This document shows, piece after piece, positions 1 to 9,858 of a stretch of 64,000 nt of DNA. Every line of letters starts with the position of its first letter. Position 1 is the first letter of the stretch. The notes under the pieces were generated by a model, which saw only the letters and a list, made by a program, of their open reading frames with translations, was not told the origin of the DNA and did no database searches. The DNA is from RUG14199 sp964629225 (GTDB taxonomy: Bacteria > Bacillota > Clostridia > Oscillospirales > CAG-272). The stretch lies in NCBI GenBank assembly GCA_964629225.1, contig CAZVQC010000006.1, forward strand, positions 24,828-88,827, written 5' to 3'. The translations under genes and the position numbers were made by a program.

Positions 1-1152
1 ATGAGTGGGGTATTCACATTCCCCGCAGACAATATTATACGCACAGTTACGATCGATGCTTTGACAACGGACAGTGCAGCGGGCAAGTTCCTTGACCCGT
101 TTATGCTTACCTTTAGCGGTAAGACATCGGGATTCTCCCTCAACTGGACATACAATGAATTTACCGAGTGCGACGATCCTACGGCAAGTGTCGGCGAATT
201 TATCGGGGATGTTATCACCTACAGTTACGATGATATCAAGCTCCCCGGAGGCAAAACATGGCTTCGTGCTATGATAATGCCGGAGGACGGTTTTCAGATC
301 AGCAATAACTTCAAGTTCCTTGTAAACGGGACCGATGCTTGCGAAGAGTTCGCACCGGGCAGAAGCAATATTGAGACCTGCGTTAATTCGGGCGGAATCT
401 ACATGAGTTGTTATATGTTCACGGTACCCAAGACCGGTGCGGACGTTACCGTCAACGTGACGGGAGCATCCGGCGGCAAGGTGAATGCACAAAAGACGGT
501 ACAGCTCATTGAGAGCGGTTACAGCGAGGCGGCATATGAGAGTGTGATCGCCGCCGACGGTACGAGTTGCGTTATTTCGGGCGTTCCCGACGGCACGTAC
601 AAGGTGAAGGTGATGGCAGCGGGCTATGTTACCGCCGAGACTACGGTGACGATCAACGGCTCCGATGCCACCGTGAACGTGACTTTGAGGACCGTTTCCA
701 CAACCGCAGCGGTGAAGGGAACTGTCTACAGCAAGGGCAGTGCCGCGGATCCGGTCACTCTGAGACTCACCTTGGTGGGCAAAAGTGAGCCGTCATACGA
801 GGTGGTAGTTACCGGAAACAAGGCTTCCTACTCCATCGGAAACGTTGAGAACGGCACCTACGTTCTCACCGCAACCAAGAACGGTCACTCGGACTACAGT
901 ATCATGGTAACCGTGGACGGTACGGACCTGACACAGAACATCACCCTGTCACTTCCCGGCAGCCTTATGGGAGACGTGGACGGAGACGGCAGGATAACCA
1001 ACAAGGACCTGCTCCTCATGAGACGTTACCTCCTTATGGTAGTGGGAGAGAGTGAGACCTTCTGTTTTGACAATGCAGACCTTGACTACGACGGCAGGAT
1101 AACCAACAAAGACCTTCTCAAGCTCCGCAAGATAATAATGGGAGTTGAGTAA
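1..1152 (+). CDS. Dockerin-bearing secreted protein, C-terminal part (5' end outside window)
   Basis: The reading frame is open from the first base, so this is probably the 3' end of a longer gene. After about 140 residues of beta-rich sequence come Ig/CarboxypepD_reg-like modules (about residues 143-318), then a C-terminal type I dockerin (about 323-383) with two calcium-loop repeats, DVDGDGRITNKD and DLDYDGRITNKD. Dockerins plug secreted proteins into cohesins, so an extracellular or cell-surface location is expected. From base 422 the gene is identical to the 3' end of the next gene. The N-terminal part is different but has the same order of modules, so the two are paralogues. The enzymatic or binding part, if any, lies upstream and cannot be seen. 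Dockerin call is firm; overall function unknown. Confidence 0.8.
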   Translation: MSGVFTFPADNIIRTVTIDALTTDSAAGKFLDPFMLTFSGKTSGFSLNWTYNEFTECDDPTASVGEFIGDVITYSYDDIKLPGGKTWLRAMIMPEDGFQISNNFKFLVNGTDACEEFAPGRSNIETCVNSGGIYMSCYMFTVPKTGADVTVNVTGASGGKVNAQKTVQLIESGYSEAAYESVIAADGTSCVISGVPDGTYKVKVMAAGYVTAETTVTINGSDATVNVTLRTVSTTAAVKGTVYSKGSAADPVTLRLTLVGKSEPSYEVVVTGNKASYSIGNVENGTYVLTATKNGHSDYSIMVTVDGTDLTQNITLSLPGSLMGDVDGDGRITNKDLLLMRRYLLMVVGESETFCFDNADLDYDGRITNKDLLKLRKIIMGVE

Positions 1153-1227
1153 GTCGAAAGATCACCCGACATCAAATGATCCGAATCAAATGTCCCGACA
1201 GCCTTCGGGCTGTCGGGGGACGATCCG
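422..1227. repeat. 806-bp exact direct repeat, copy 1
   Basis: This segment is identical, as far as I can compare by eye, to 6335-7140 (offset 5913). It covers the Ig-like and dockerin coding region, the stop codon and a 3' stem-loop. The sequences diverge immediately on both sides. It indicates a very recent duplication, gene conversion between neighbouring paralogues, or an assembly artefact. Confidence 0.93.
1194..1217 (+). terminator. Stem-loop after dockerin gene (no U tract)
   Basis: A 10-bp perfect stem (CCCGACAGCC / GGCTGTCGGG) closes a UUCG tetraloop 41 nt after the stop codon. It lacks a following U run, so it may protect the mRNA 3' end rather than terminate transcription. An identical copy lies after the next dockerin gene. 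Confidence 0.4.
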
Positions 1228-1449
1228 ATACATGGCACTGCGTTTTCCAAAGTGTCAAAGGAAGACCGCTGCCGTGATCCGGACGGAATGCCCTCTGTCG
1301 AAGGGACGGGGTGAGAGACCCGGCTCTTCAACGGGGCTTAGGCTTCGATATGCGTTTTGAAAATAATTCCCCGACACGGTCTGCGTTTTGTGATATCGCT
1401 AACGGACGTGGGGATAAATAACAGTGAAACGGACAAGGAGGAACACAAA

Positions 1450-4400
1450 ATGAAAACAAAGAGACCGATACGGTTTGTCAGCATCCTTCTCACCTTAATA
1501 ATGGTGATCGGTGTGCTGCCACTGTCGGCGCTCTCGACCCTTGCTGCCGGCATAAGTTATGCCGATGAGCCCAACTGGGTCTTGGTAGGTACCGACAGCA
1601 GTGCGAGCGCCGAGGAGAATTTGAAGAGTCTTACGACCTTGCTGACGGACGAGAGCGGCTCCGGTGCCAACTACACCGGCGACACTTTGTACGTCAGACT
1701 TGAAAAAGATATCGCAGTCGATTTCAAGAGAGTTGTCAACAGCTTTGCCTCGGAGACCAACGGAGGCAACATGAACATTGCGGTAGTCGGCAAGAAGGTG
1801 CTTGATCTTAACGGACACACCGTCAAGTCAAAAATGATGCTTGGCGACATCGACGACGAATGGTACGATCCCTACAGAGGCACTTTTCTCCTCGTATACG
1901 GCGACCTTACCATAGTTGACTCCAAGGGCGGCGGCGAGATGAAGTCTGATATGCAGATACAAAATGTCCGTCCGGAGGAAGTCTACCACTACGACCTGTT
2001 CCACGTAATGGACGGAGGAGAGCTGACCGTCAATGCGCCCGGCTCGAAATTCACAAGCGGTCGCTCGCAGGAATACTATGATGACAGCGACTACCATATC
2101 AGAAATCACTGGTACCGCAGTCAGTCAAACGGCTCCCCGGTCGACGTTCACTCCGGCGGTAAGCTGACCGTTGCGGGAGGAACTTTCAACGGCAGAGGAT
2201 ACTCCTTTGACAGACGTAAGCATGACTATACAAGATTTGACTGTGCGGCTATTCTTGCGGAGAAAAACTCCACGGTCTATATCATCGACGGTAACTTCTA
2301 CGGCAGAGGCGGAGCCGATGCGCTGAACATATCGAACGATGCGGACATAACGGTAGAGTCCGGTGTTTTCGACGTTTTCAAGGTGGACCGTCTTGCCGAA
2401 ATGAAACACGACGCAGGCACGATGAATATAGTCGACGGTTGGTACGGAGACGTGGGTCTTCCCGAAAGAGTGAAAACTCAGCTTGCCCTCAAGGGCTCCG
2501 CTGTGGAGATAGTAAAGAACGGTCACGATGTTACGGGTGACGAGCTTAGCGACAGCAGCCTTGTCACGGACCGAAGCACTGCAAAGATCACCGTCCGTCC
2601 CACGGGCGGAAGCAACAATTTGGACAGCCGTGTGAGCATCGTCTCCGATAACGGTGTTTCCAGTATCAATCCCAATACCGTCAGCGGATCGGACACTTAC
2701 GTGGTGAACGCCGAGTATAAGAACCCCTATTTCTCAAGGACGGCGGCGGAATTCTCCGAGTCAAACTACCGTCCTCGGAACAAGGATATCGGCAAAAACA
2801 GCGATGAATACTACCTGACATGGACCTTCACTCTTCGCGATACGGACGGCTCCAAGGTCGCCGATCTTGCCAAGGTCACGACAGTGGGAACTCAGACCTC
2901 CGTCAGCGTGGACCTTATTGCGGAATACGGCGCCTCAAAGTGGAGAAATCTGAGTACCGGCGACTATAAGATCCGTTTGGAGATCACCGAGTGCTGGAAG
3001 GGTGATCACACCTACAAGAGCACCTGGAGAAACGAGATGGGACTCAACCTCAGTGACAATTCACTGCTCACCTATCTCTCCGGCATTACGGACTTCAAGT
3101 TTGACTTCAACGTAGTACATAACAAGGATCTCTACTACGGCGATACCCAGTATCTGTCATTTGAACTTGACTACTACACGGTGAATGACCTTAACGAGAT
3201 CAGAGATTCCTACAACAACTACTACGGCGGTTTCAGTATCATGGTCTCATATACCGTCGAATCCTACGATCCGAAGGGCAACAACTACGTGACAAATACG
3301 GATCCGAAGCCCATAGCAAGCACGATAACCGCCGCTGTTAACGACGGTGCGGGCCCGAAGGTCATAACAGCCAATATATACATTCCGAGATTCGACGATT
3401 CCACCCGCAAGATAGTGGGATACGACGTTCTTACCACGAGAAAGAATTTCCTGCTTCTGCCGACGATGAGCAAGTGCCTTGACAGCGATGCGGAGACCGT
3501 GGGATTCCATAAGCCCGTATCATTGACACATACCGACAGTTACGTGAAGGTCGATACCGCAGAGGACGTCTGGGGTGCGCCTTTGGCAGACAGCGGTACG
3601 TTCTCATGGCAGTGGTATTCCGTCTACGACCACGATATCGGTGCGGACGTGGATATCCACGGCGACTCCTCCCCCTACAGCAAGTACACCATAGCGGCGG
3701 AAGGCAACAGTTACAAGATATCGAGGGACGGAACGTACCGTCTTGCATTCAGCTACGTTCCGAACAACGGCGGTGTTCCGGAGGAGTTCGTATCGGTGCC
3801 CATCGATATCTATGCCTCCAACAGTCAGGAACTTAAGATAGCGACCCTCAGCGGCAGCGAGACCGTACGTCCCACGTTGGACGAACTCGGAAGATCGCCT
3901 TTGAGACTTGACCTCGGAGAGGGAAGCTGGGGTACGGTCGAATCGGTTACTCTTTCAATAAAGGGACGTCCCACACAGGTGGCACATTCTTCACCCATTG
4001 AAGGCTCGTACTGCTTCTCAGCCGCAGCAAGGGAGGGCTACTACCTTTTCTACCTGAATGATTTTCCGAGCATACAGGACGCTATTGCCGACGGATGTGC
4101 AGGCGGTGAATACACGTTCCGTGCCACGATTCAGGGTAAAGACATCTACGGCTACAAATATAAAACATCTTCAAACGATCTCACGGTAACGTTCGAGCAA
4201 GAGGCGGAGGGCTACGGCCTTATCGTCAACGGAGAGTACCTCGGCAGAGGATGGTCGACTGAAGAGGAAGCAAAGGCACAGGTCATCCCCCTCTTCATCA
4301 ACAGTAAGAGCCCCGAAATTACTTTACAGGTGGCATATTATCCCGAAAGTGCCACATTCGATCCCAATAACAGTTACACTTCATATTCCTGGTACGATTC

Positions 4401-7065
4401 CGGTTGTCCTTTCCTCAAAAGGGTCAGCGGAGGCAATACCGATACGTATCAAATGACCATATTAAGGCCCGGTGTCGGTATTATGAGTGTATATCACGTC
4501 GGTGAGTGGATATACTATAAGATCTGTGTTCCCGTCACGGAGATTCAGCTTACAATGCCGAACTATCAGAACTACATAGGAACGGAATATTCCGCTATCA
4601 AACCCGTAAACGTGAGCCTTGTAGCGGAATGCGGCAAAAGGACGTCCGAGTCAGGCTCTTATGCAAGCGTTTTGCTCCAGGATGGTTATGAGCCGTATTT
4701 CTGGGAAAACGGAACGAATTACGTCAGCGGCAAGAAGGTCGCCGCAAACGATCTTGGCGTTATCAATTATCAATTGCACCTTCCCGAATGGCAGTGCTTC
4801 CCGGTCGAGGAAGTGAGAGAAGGCAGATACATGGTGGATCTCGGCAGAGTCGCCGTCACAGTCATCCGCAGCGACGGCACGAGCGAGACCTTGTCCGCCG
4901 AAGCGAGAAATGCATACATGAACTGGGATAAGGATTTCTGTTGCAGTGACGATTCTTACAATGATTCCACTACTTACATGGGATTCAAGATAACCGAGGA
5001 CGTGTTCGTAAAGGAAGAGAGCGCAACTTACATCGACCTTGTCACCATTAATACCACCGAGCCGGGCGTGGGCGACCCCATCAACGAGGGTATCAAGATC
5101 TACAGAGATGACGGCTTTGAGTGGACTCAGCTCGGCTATACCTGCAAGGCGGGTGACGTTTCGACGCTTACGGACGTCAAGACCGAGAAAGGCAAGGATA
5201 TAATATTCGTCTATTCAAGTACAGTCAGCAAAGCCACCGTCGAAACAGCGGGTGAGCACTACACAAATGCAAGCGGGGCTAAAGCCGAGAGCGGAAAGTC
5301 CTGGGCGTACAGCTCATTTTTGAACGGCACGTATGAAAACGGAACGTATTTCCACGAGCTTTCACTGAGTACGAACAAGGACCTCGGCACCGACGGCAAG
5401 AAATATTACTTTGCTCCCGATGTGAAAGTAGTACTGAACGGCCATATCCTTGATTTTGAGAACCTTGTACGGTACGATGCGAGAAATGGCACAAGCTCCA
5501 TCGGTCTGGACTATTTCTTTGATGTAGGCGACGTCATTACCGTTTCCGAGATCGATATTGACGGCATAGTACCCTATCAGGGGGATCTGCCCGCCACAGC
5601 CGATGATGCAACGCTTTTCGCAAAGTATTATGACGGAACGGAGGACAGCGGCAAGGTTGAGATCCGCTCCATTGAGTGGTTCGTAGATGCCAACAACAAC
5701 AGCGTATTCGACGACGGAGAGGGTGTCAAAGCGAGGTTCTGGGGCGACGGCACTTACAAGCCGGAGGACAGCACTCTCTGGTGGGACGGAACATTCCTTC
5801 CCGGCGTTGAATACAGCGCTAAGGTACAATTCGGAAGCAGTGCGGCAGCCCTCAGGTTTGCATCCGACCTTGCGGTGGACTGCGGAGGAGGCGAACCCGT
5901 ATTTGATACGGCAACGTCATTCACGGTCAAATTCGCAGGTGACTTCACAATAAGAAAAGTATCCATTAAGACCGCCGAGGGTGCAGACGCGGCATACCCA
6001 TCCGGCCGTGACCCGTTGGCACTTGCAAATGCAAGCGTGGCATACAACATAATAAGCATCGGTGTCTTTAAGCAGCAAGACAATCCGGACGTTGCAGCGG
6101 ATTCCAACGTCCACGCCTTCTACGCACCGGAAGGAAATCACATTTCCGATACTTTGACCGGCGGCAAGTATTTCTACGAGTTCTCCATCTCTTGGAAGGA
6201 TACCGACTACGTACTTGACAGCGAGGCAACGGTTCTTGTCAACGGCAAGGATTACGGCGAGGTATTCGCTCCGAACAGAAACGAGATAATCGTTGAAAGA
6301 TCCAAGTATTCGCTGTACTGCTACTACTGCTTCTCGGTACCCAAGACCGGTGCGGACGTTACCGTCAACGTGACGGGAGCATCCGGCGGCAAGGTGAATG
6401 CACAAAAGACGGTACAGCTCATTGAGAGCGGTTACAGCGAGGCGGCATATGAGAGTGTGATCGCCGCCGACGGTACGAGTTGCGTTATTTCGGGCGTTCC
6501 CGACGGCACGTACAAGGTGAAGGTGATGGCAGCGGGCTATGTTACCGCCGAGACTACGGTGACGATCAACGGCTCCGATGCCACCGTGAACGTGACTTTG
6601 AGGACCGTTTCCACAACCGCAGCGGTGAAGGGAACTGTCTACAGCAAGGGCAGTGCCGCGGATCCGGTCACTCTGAGACTCACCTTGGTGGGCAAAAGTG
6701 AGCCGTCATACGAGGTGGTAGTTACCGGAAACAAGGCTTCCTACTCCATCGGAAACGTTGAGAACGGCACCTACGTTCTCACCGCAACCAAGAACGGTCA
6801 CTCGGACTACAGTATCATGGTAACCGTGGACGGTACGGACCTGACACAGAACATCACCCTGTCACTTCCCGGCAGCCTTATGGGAGACGTGGACGGAGAC
6901 GGCAGGATAACCAACAAGGACCTGCTCCTCATGAGACGTTACCTCCTTATGGTAGTGGGAGAGAGTGAGACCTTCTGTTTTGACAATGCAGACCTTGACT
7001 ACGACGGCAGGATAACCAACAAAGACCTTCTCAAGCTCCGCAAGATAATAATGGGAGTTGAGTAA
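1450..7065 (+). CDS. Very large secreted dockerin protein with beta-helix-like N-terminal region
   Basis: A 1871-residue protein. The start at 1450 is preceded by AAGGAGG and opens a signal peptide (two Lys, hydrophobic core, ending near LSTLAAG at about residue 34). An upstream in-frame ATG at 1357 has no comparable site. Residues of about 65-370 show repeated short beta segments (for example VLDLNGHTV, LTIVDSKGGG, ADITVESG), as in right-handed beta-helix carbohydrate-active proteins. A long beta-sandwich-rich middle follows, then CarboxypepD_reg/Ig-like modules and a type I dockerin (about 1811-1871). No catalytic signature is recognised. The dockerin predicts docking to a cohesin, possibly the cohesin-like wall protein at 24254-26267. 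The last 731 coding bases are identical to the upstream paralogue. Role inferred as a surface or polysaccharide-associated structural protein. Confidence 0.85.
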   Translation: MKTKRPIRFVSILLTLIMVIGVLPLSALSTLAAGISYADEPNWVLVGTDSSASAEENLKSLTTLLTDESGSGANYTGDTLYVRLEKDIAVDFKRVVNSFASETNGGNMNIAVVGKKVLDLNGHTVKSKMMLGDIDDEWYDPYRGTFLLVYGDLTIVDSKGGGEMKSDMQIQNVRPEEVYHYDLFHVMDGGELTVNAPGSKFTSGRSQEYYDDSDYHIRNHWYRSQSNGSPVDVHSGGKLTVAGGTFNGRGYSFDRRKHDYTRFDCAAILAEKNSTVYIIDGNFYGRGGADALNISNDADITVESGVFDVFKVDRLAEMKHDAGTMNIVDGWYGDVGLPERVKTQLALKGSAVEIVKNGHDVTGDELSDSSLVTDRSTAKITVRPTGGSNNLDSRVSIVSDNGVSSINPNTVSGSDTYVVNAEYKNPYFSRTAAEFSESNYRPRNKDIGKNSDEYYLTWTFTLRDTDGSKVADLAKVTTVGTQTSVSVDLIAEYGASKWRNLSTGDYKIRLEITECWKGDHTYKSTWRNEMGLNLSDNSLLTYLSGITDFKFDFNVVHNKDLYYGDTQYLSFELDYYTVNDLNEIRDSYNNYYGGFSIMVSYTVESYDPKGNNYVTNTDPKPIASTITAAVNDGAGPKVITANIYIPRFDDSTRKIVGYDVLTTRKNFLLLPTMSKCLDSDAETVGFHKPVSLTHTDSYVKVDTAEDVWGAPLADSGTFSWQWYSVYDHDIGADVDIHGDSSPYSKYTIAAEGNSYKISRDGTYRLAFSYVPNNGGVPEEFVSVPIDIYASNSQELKIATLSGSETVRPTLDELGRSPLRLDLGEGSWGTVESVTLSIKGRPTQVAHSSPIEGSYCFSAAAREGYYLFYLNDFPSIQDAIADGCAGGEYTFRATIQGKDIYGYKYKTSSNDLTVTFEQEAEGYGLIVNGEYLGRGWSTEEEAKAQVIPLFINSKSPEITLQVAYYPESATFDPNNSYTSYSWYDSGCPFLKRVSGGNTDTYQMTILRPGVGIMSVYHVGEWIYYKICVPVTEIQLTMPNYQNYIGTEYSAIKPVNVSLVAECGKRTSESGSYASVLLQDGYEPYFWENGTNYVSGKKVAANDLGVINYQLHLPEWQCFPVEEVREGRYMVDLGRVAVTVIRSDGTSETLSAEARNAYMNWDKDFCCSDDSYNDSTTYMGFKITEDVFVKEESATYIDLVTINTTEPGVGDPINEGIKIYRDDGFEWTQLGYTCKAGDVSTLTDVKTEKGKDIIFVYSSTVSKATVETAGEHYTNASGAKAESGKSWAYSSFLNGTYENGTYFHELSLSTNKDLGTDGKKYYFAPDVKVVLNGHILDFENLVRYDARNGTSSIGLDYFFDVGDVITVSEIDIDGIVPYQGDLPATADDATLFAKYYDGTEDSGKVEIRSIEWFVDANNNSVFDDGEGVKARFWGDGTYKPEDSTLWWDGTFLPGVEYSAKVQFGSSAAALRFASDLAVDCGGGEPVFDTATSFTVKFAGDFTIRKVSIKTAEGADAAYPSGRDPLALANASVAYNIISIGVFKQQDNPDVAADSNVHAFYAPEGNHISDTLTGGKYFYEFSISWKDTDYVLDSEATVLVNGKDYGEVFAPNRNEIIVERSKYSLYCYYCFSVPKTGADVTVNVTGASGGKVNAQKTVQLIESGYSEAAYESVIAADGTSCVISGVPDGTYKVKVMAAGYVTAETTVTINGSDATVNVTLRTVSTTAAVKGTVYSKGSAADPVTLRLTLVGKSEPSYEVVVTGNKASYSIGNVENGTYVLTATKNGHSDYSIMVTVDGTDLTQNITLSLPGSLMGDVDGDGRITNKDLLLMRRYLLMVVGESETFCFDNADLDYDGRITNKDLLKLRKIIMGVE

Positions 7066-7140
7066 GTCGAAAGATCACCCGACATCAAATGATCCGAATC
7101 AAATGTCCCGACAGCCTTCGGGCTGTCGGGGGACGATCCG
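6335..7140. repeat. 806-bp exact direct repeat, copy 2
   Basis: Second copy of the segment at 422-1227, covering the C-terminal modules, dockerin, stop codon and 3' stem-loop. Just after the repeat, a short string CGGAATAACTCGGTG occurs twice (around 7139 and 7174), a further local duplication. Confidence 0.93.
7107..7130 (+). terminator. Stem-loop after second dockerin gene (no U tract)
   Basis: Same 10-bp stem with UUCG loop as at 1194-1217, inside the second copy of the 806-bp repeat. No U tract follows. Confidence 0.4.
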
Positions 7141-7343
7141 GAATAACTCGGTGAAATGCCGACTACGTTATTCGGAATAACTCGGTGCAATTAGTTCCGT
7201 ATCATCCGTGGCGGCTTTCTGAGAGCCGGATACGGCAGTGGAAGTCGGATAGTGTTCACGGGAAAAATATTTTAATGAAGAAAAAAAGAATTAATTATCA
7301 TTTTTTCGAAAGAGACTTCAAAAACGGAAGGAGAAGTGATATA

Positions 7344-8261
7344 ATGAAGAAAAGGTATTTTGCCCTTCTTGCCGTGGCTGTTTTGATGGCGGCTCTGCTC
7401 CTTTGCGGATGTGCTTTCGGGAACGGCGACAAAGACGGTATCGGCACCGACGGAGGATCACCATCGACGGAGCCGGAGGACGTATCCGCCGATGTGGATA
7501 CGCCGGAAGATGCGCCCGAAGCGGATCCTTCGGAACTTCTTTCGCTGAGGCGGAGGATAGCGGACAGCGGCTCCTTTGTGGGCATCGCCTATGCGGGCAA
7601 CGTTGAAAATAGAGACTACGTGGACAATGCCGCATCCTATCTTGAAGGCAGGGTGCTTTTGGAAAAGTATCCTTTCCTTTCCGACGTGAAGTTCTTCGAT
7701 AACAAAGGCGAGAACATTTTCGTTCTCGTTCCGAAGAGCGAGAGCGGCAGGATAACTCTCTATTCCGCAGGTATTGACGGGGACGGGGAGCTTTCGGTGG
7801 ACCGTGATACGGAGATCTTTACCGGCGAGCCGGGGGAGGTACTGGTACTCAGGTGCAATGAAAGTGAGAATTTCTCCAACGTTCTCGTTCGCGTTACCGA
7901 CGGAGATACCATTCTTGAATTTTATCCCACAGTCTCTCTTGAGGACGGACGCTCGGTGGATCTTCAAAGCGGGTGCTGCGATCTTACCGAGGACGATATC
8001 GGATTTCATGTGGACGAAGGGTATTATCTTATCGGCCTCGTCTACCCAAACGAGGTGAACGTGGAAGGTGAGGAGCTTTTGTTCCTCGGCGTTGAGGAAT
8101 TCTGTAACGAGAGGATGCTGGCATACGGACTTGGTTCCGTAGGTGACAGCGGAGAATTTGAAACGGTGAGGCGGTTCATGGTATCCTACGGAGGCACTTA
8201 TATGCTGAAGGATAGGGAGTGGACGGTGGTTGAGACCGGCATCTCGGATCTCGAAGAATGA
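7344..8261 (+). CDS. Putative lipoprotein, function unknown
   Basis: A 305-residue protein. ATG at 7344 sits behind GGAAGGAG and begins a lipoprotein signal peptide with lipobox L-C-G-C (Cys23); the longer in-frame ORF upstream has no signal peptide. An acidic, Pro/Asp/Glu-rich linker of about 45 residues follows, then a globular region of mixed beta strands. Expected outside the cell, tethered to the membrane. No family is recognised. It stands alone between the dockerin gene (278 bp upstream) and the SPFH cassette (116 bp downstream). Confidence 0.75.
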   Translation: MKKRYFALLAVAVLMAALLLCGCAFGNGDKDGIGTDGGSPSTEPEDVSADVDTPEDAPEADPSELLSLRRRIADSGSFVGIAYAGNVENRDYVDNAASYLEGRVLLEKYPFLSDVKFFDNKGENIFVLVPKSESGRITLYSAGIDGDGELSVDRDTEIFTGEPGEVLVLRCNESENFSNVLVRVTDGDTILEFYPTVSLEDGRSVDLQSGCCDLTEDDIGFHVDEGYYLIGLVYPNEVNVEGEELLFLGVEEFCNERMLAYGLGSVGDSGEFETVRRFMVSYGGTYMLKDREWTVVETGISDLEE

Positions 8262-8377
8262 TGCTCACCTCCACCCCGAAAACGTCGCATCATCGACTCG
8301 GATGCGGATGACATTTGTTAACGGTCGCCCGCGGGGCGTCTTAAATAGAATTTTTTTACTGAGAAAGGGCAGAAATT

Positions 8378-9790
8378 ATGGGACTTATTAAAGCAGGTAT
8401 CGGAGCACTTGGAGGAACACTTGCGGATCAGTGGAAGGAATTTTTCTACTGCGAAGCACTTCCCAAGGACGTTCTGATGAGAAAGGGCGAGAAGCGGATC
8501 AGCGGCCGCTCCTCCAACACAAAAGGAAGCGACAATATCATCACAAGCGGCTCCGGCATCGCCGTTGCAGACGGTCAGTGCATGATCATCGTTGAGCAGG
8601 GAAAAGTAGTTGAGGTATGCGCCGAGCCCGGCGAATTTACATACGATGCCTCCACCGAGCCCTCTATCTTCTCCGGAAGTCTCGGCAACAGCATCAAGGA
8701 GACCTTCAAGACCATCGGAAAGCGTTTCACCTACGGTGGTGACACAGGGAAGGATCAGCGCGTTTACTACTTCAACACCAAAGAGCTGATAGACAACAAG
8801 TTCGGCACTCCCAACCCCATCCCCTTCCGTGTGGTGGACTCTAAGATAGGACTTGATATCGACGTATCCGTCCGTTGTTCCGGAGTCTACTCCTACAAGA
8901 TCGCAGACCCGCTCCTCTTCTACACCAACGTGTGCGGCAACGTAAGCGACGAATACAACCGTGAGGAGATCGACAGTCAGCTCAAGACCGAGTTCATCAG
9001 CGCAATGCAGCCCGCTTTCGGCAAGCTGTCCGATCTTGAACTCCGTCCCAATCAGATAGTCGCTCACAATACGGAGCTTGAGCAGGCTATGAACGAGGCG
9101 CTCTCCGCTAAATGGGGCGAGCTTCGCGGACTCAAGGTAGTCAGCATCGCTCTTGGTTCCGTAACTCTTCCCGAAGAGGATGCGGAGCTCATCAAGCAGG
9201 CTCAGCGCAGCGCTATCATGAGAGATCCCACCATGGCTGCGGCTACTCTCGTGGGCGCACAGGCAGATGCTATGAAGGCGGCGGCTTCCAACGAGGCAGG
9301 CGCTATGACCGGCTTTATGGGCATGGGAATGGCGATGAATGCCGGCGGTGGCATGAACGCTCAGAATCTCTTCGCAATGGGACAGCAACAGCAGGTACAG
9401 CAGCAGGCTGCAACTCCCGCTCCCGCACAGGATGCATGGAAGTGCTCCTGCGGTGCTACCGCTACCGGCAAATTCTGCCCCGAGTGCGGCTCGAAGAAGC
9501 CCGAACCTCAGGCGGCAGGTGCTTGGAAGTGCTCTTGCGGTGCCTCCGTTACGGGCAAATTCTGCCCCGAATGCGGCTCACCGAAGCCTGCGGATGCAGA
9601 GGGGTGGACCTGCTCTTGCGGAACTGTGAACAAGGGCAAATTCTGCCAGAACTGCGGCGCTAAAAAGCCTGCAGGCGTTCCCCAGTACCGTTGCGACAAG
9701 TGCGGTTGGGAACCCGAAAAGGGAACTACTCCCCCCAGATTCTGCCCCGAATGCGGTGACCCCTTTGACGGCGGCGACATAGTAGGCTGA
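8378..9790 (+). CDS. SPFH-domain (YdjI-like) protein with four C-terminal zinc ribbons
   Basis: A 470-residue protein. The N-terminal 300 residues match the SPFH/Band-7 branch of Bacillus YdjI, often annotated as virion core protein-like. A Gln/Ala-rich linker follows, then four CxC/CxxC...CxxC zinc ribbons in series (about residues 350-467), for example CSCGATATGKFCPECG. SPFH proteins form membrane-associated oligomeric scaffolds; YdjI is linked in Bacillus to the PspA envelope-stress membrane complex. No transmembrane segment is evident, so attachment would be peripheral. It leads a co-oriented set containing YdjG-like (12097) and YdjH/TPM-like (13206) proteins, which supports the assignment. 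No pspA is present in the window. Start chosen at ATG behind AAGGGCAG. Molecular role inferred; family call strong. Confidence 0.88.
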   Translation: MGLIKAGIGALGGTLADQWKEFFYCEALPKDVLMRKGEKRISGRSSNTKGSDNIITSGSGIAVADGQCMIIVEQGKVVEVCAEPGEFTYDASTEPSIFSGSLGNSIKETFKTIGKRFTYGGDTGKDQRVYYFNTKELIDNKFGTPNPIPFRVVDSKIGLDIDVSVRCSGVYSYKIADPLLFYTNVCGNVSDEYNREEIDSQLKTEFISAMQPAFGKLSDLELRPNQIVAHNTELEQAMNEALSAKWGELRGLKVVSIALGSVTLPEEDAELIKQAQRSAIMRDPTMAAATLVGAQADAMKAAASNEAGAMTGFMGMGMAMNAGGGMNAQNLFAMGQQQQVQQQAATPAPAQDAWKCSCGATATGKFCPECGSKKPEPQAAGAWKCSCGASVTGKFCPECGSPKPADAEGWTCSCGTVNKGKFCQNCGAKKPAGVPQYRCDKCGWEPEKGTTPPRFCPECGDPFDGGDIVG

Positions 9791-9806
9791 TAAAAAGTAA
9801 GTCGAG

Positions 9807-9833
9807 GAGAGATCCCCGATTCGGGGATCTCTC
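9807..9833 (+). other. Intercistronic stem-loop
   Basis: An 11-bp perfect stem (GAGAGATCCCC / GGGGATCTCTC) with a 5-base loop lies between the SPFH gene and the next cistron. It is followed by an A-rich stretch, not U, so it looks like an mRNA processing or stability element rather than a full terminator. Confidence 0.5.
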
Positions 9834-9858
9834 GCAAAATAAAATACAGGAGAAAATC

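Noticed and set aside
8378..9790. Viral origin suggested by the virion core protein-like label of this family
   Set aside because: The name reflects distant similarity. Domain content and neighbours match the bacterial YdjI/SPFH group, with no phage genes nearby.
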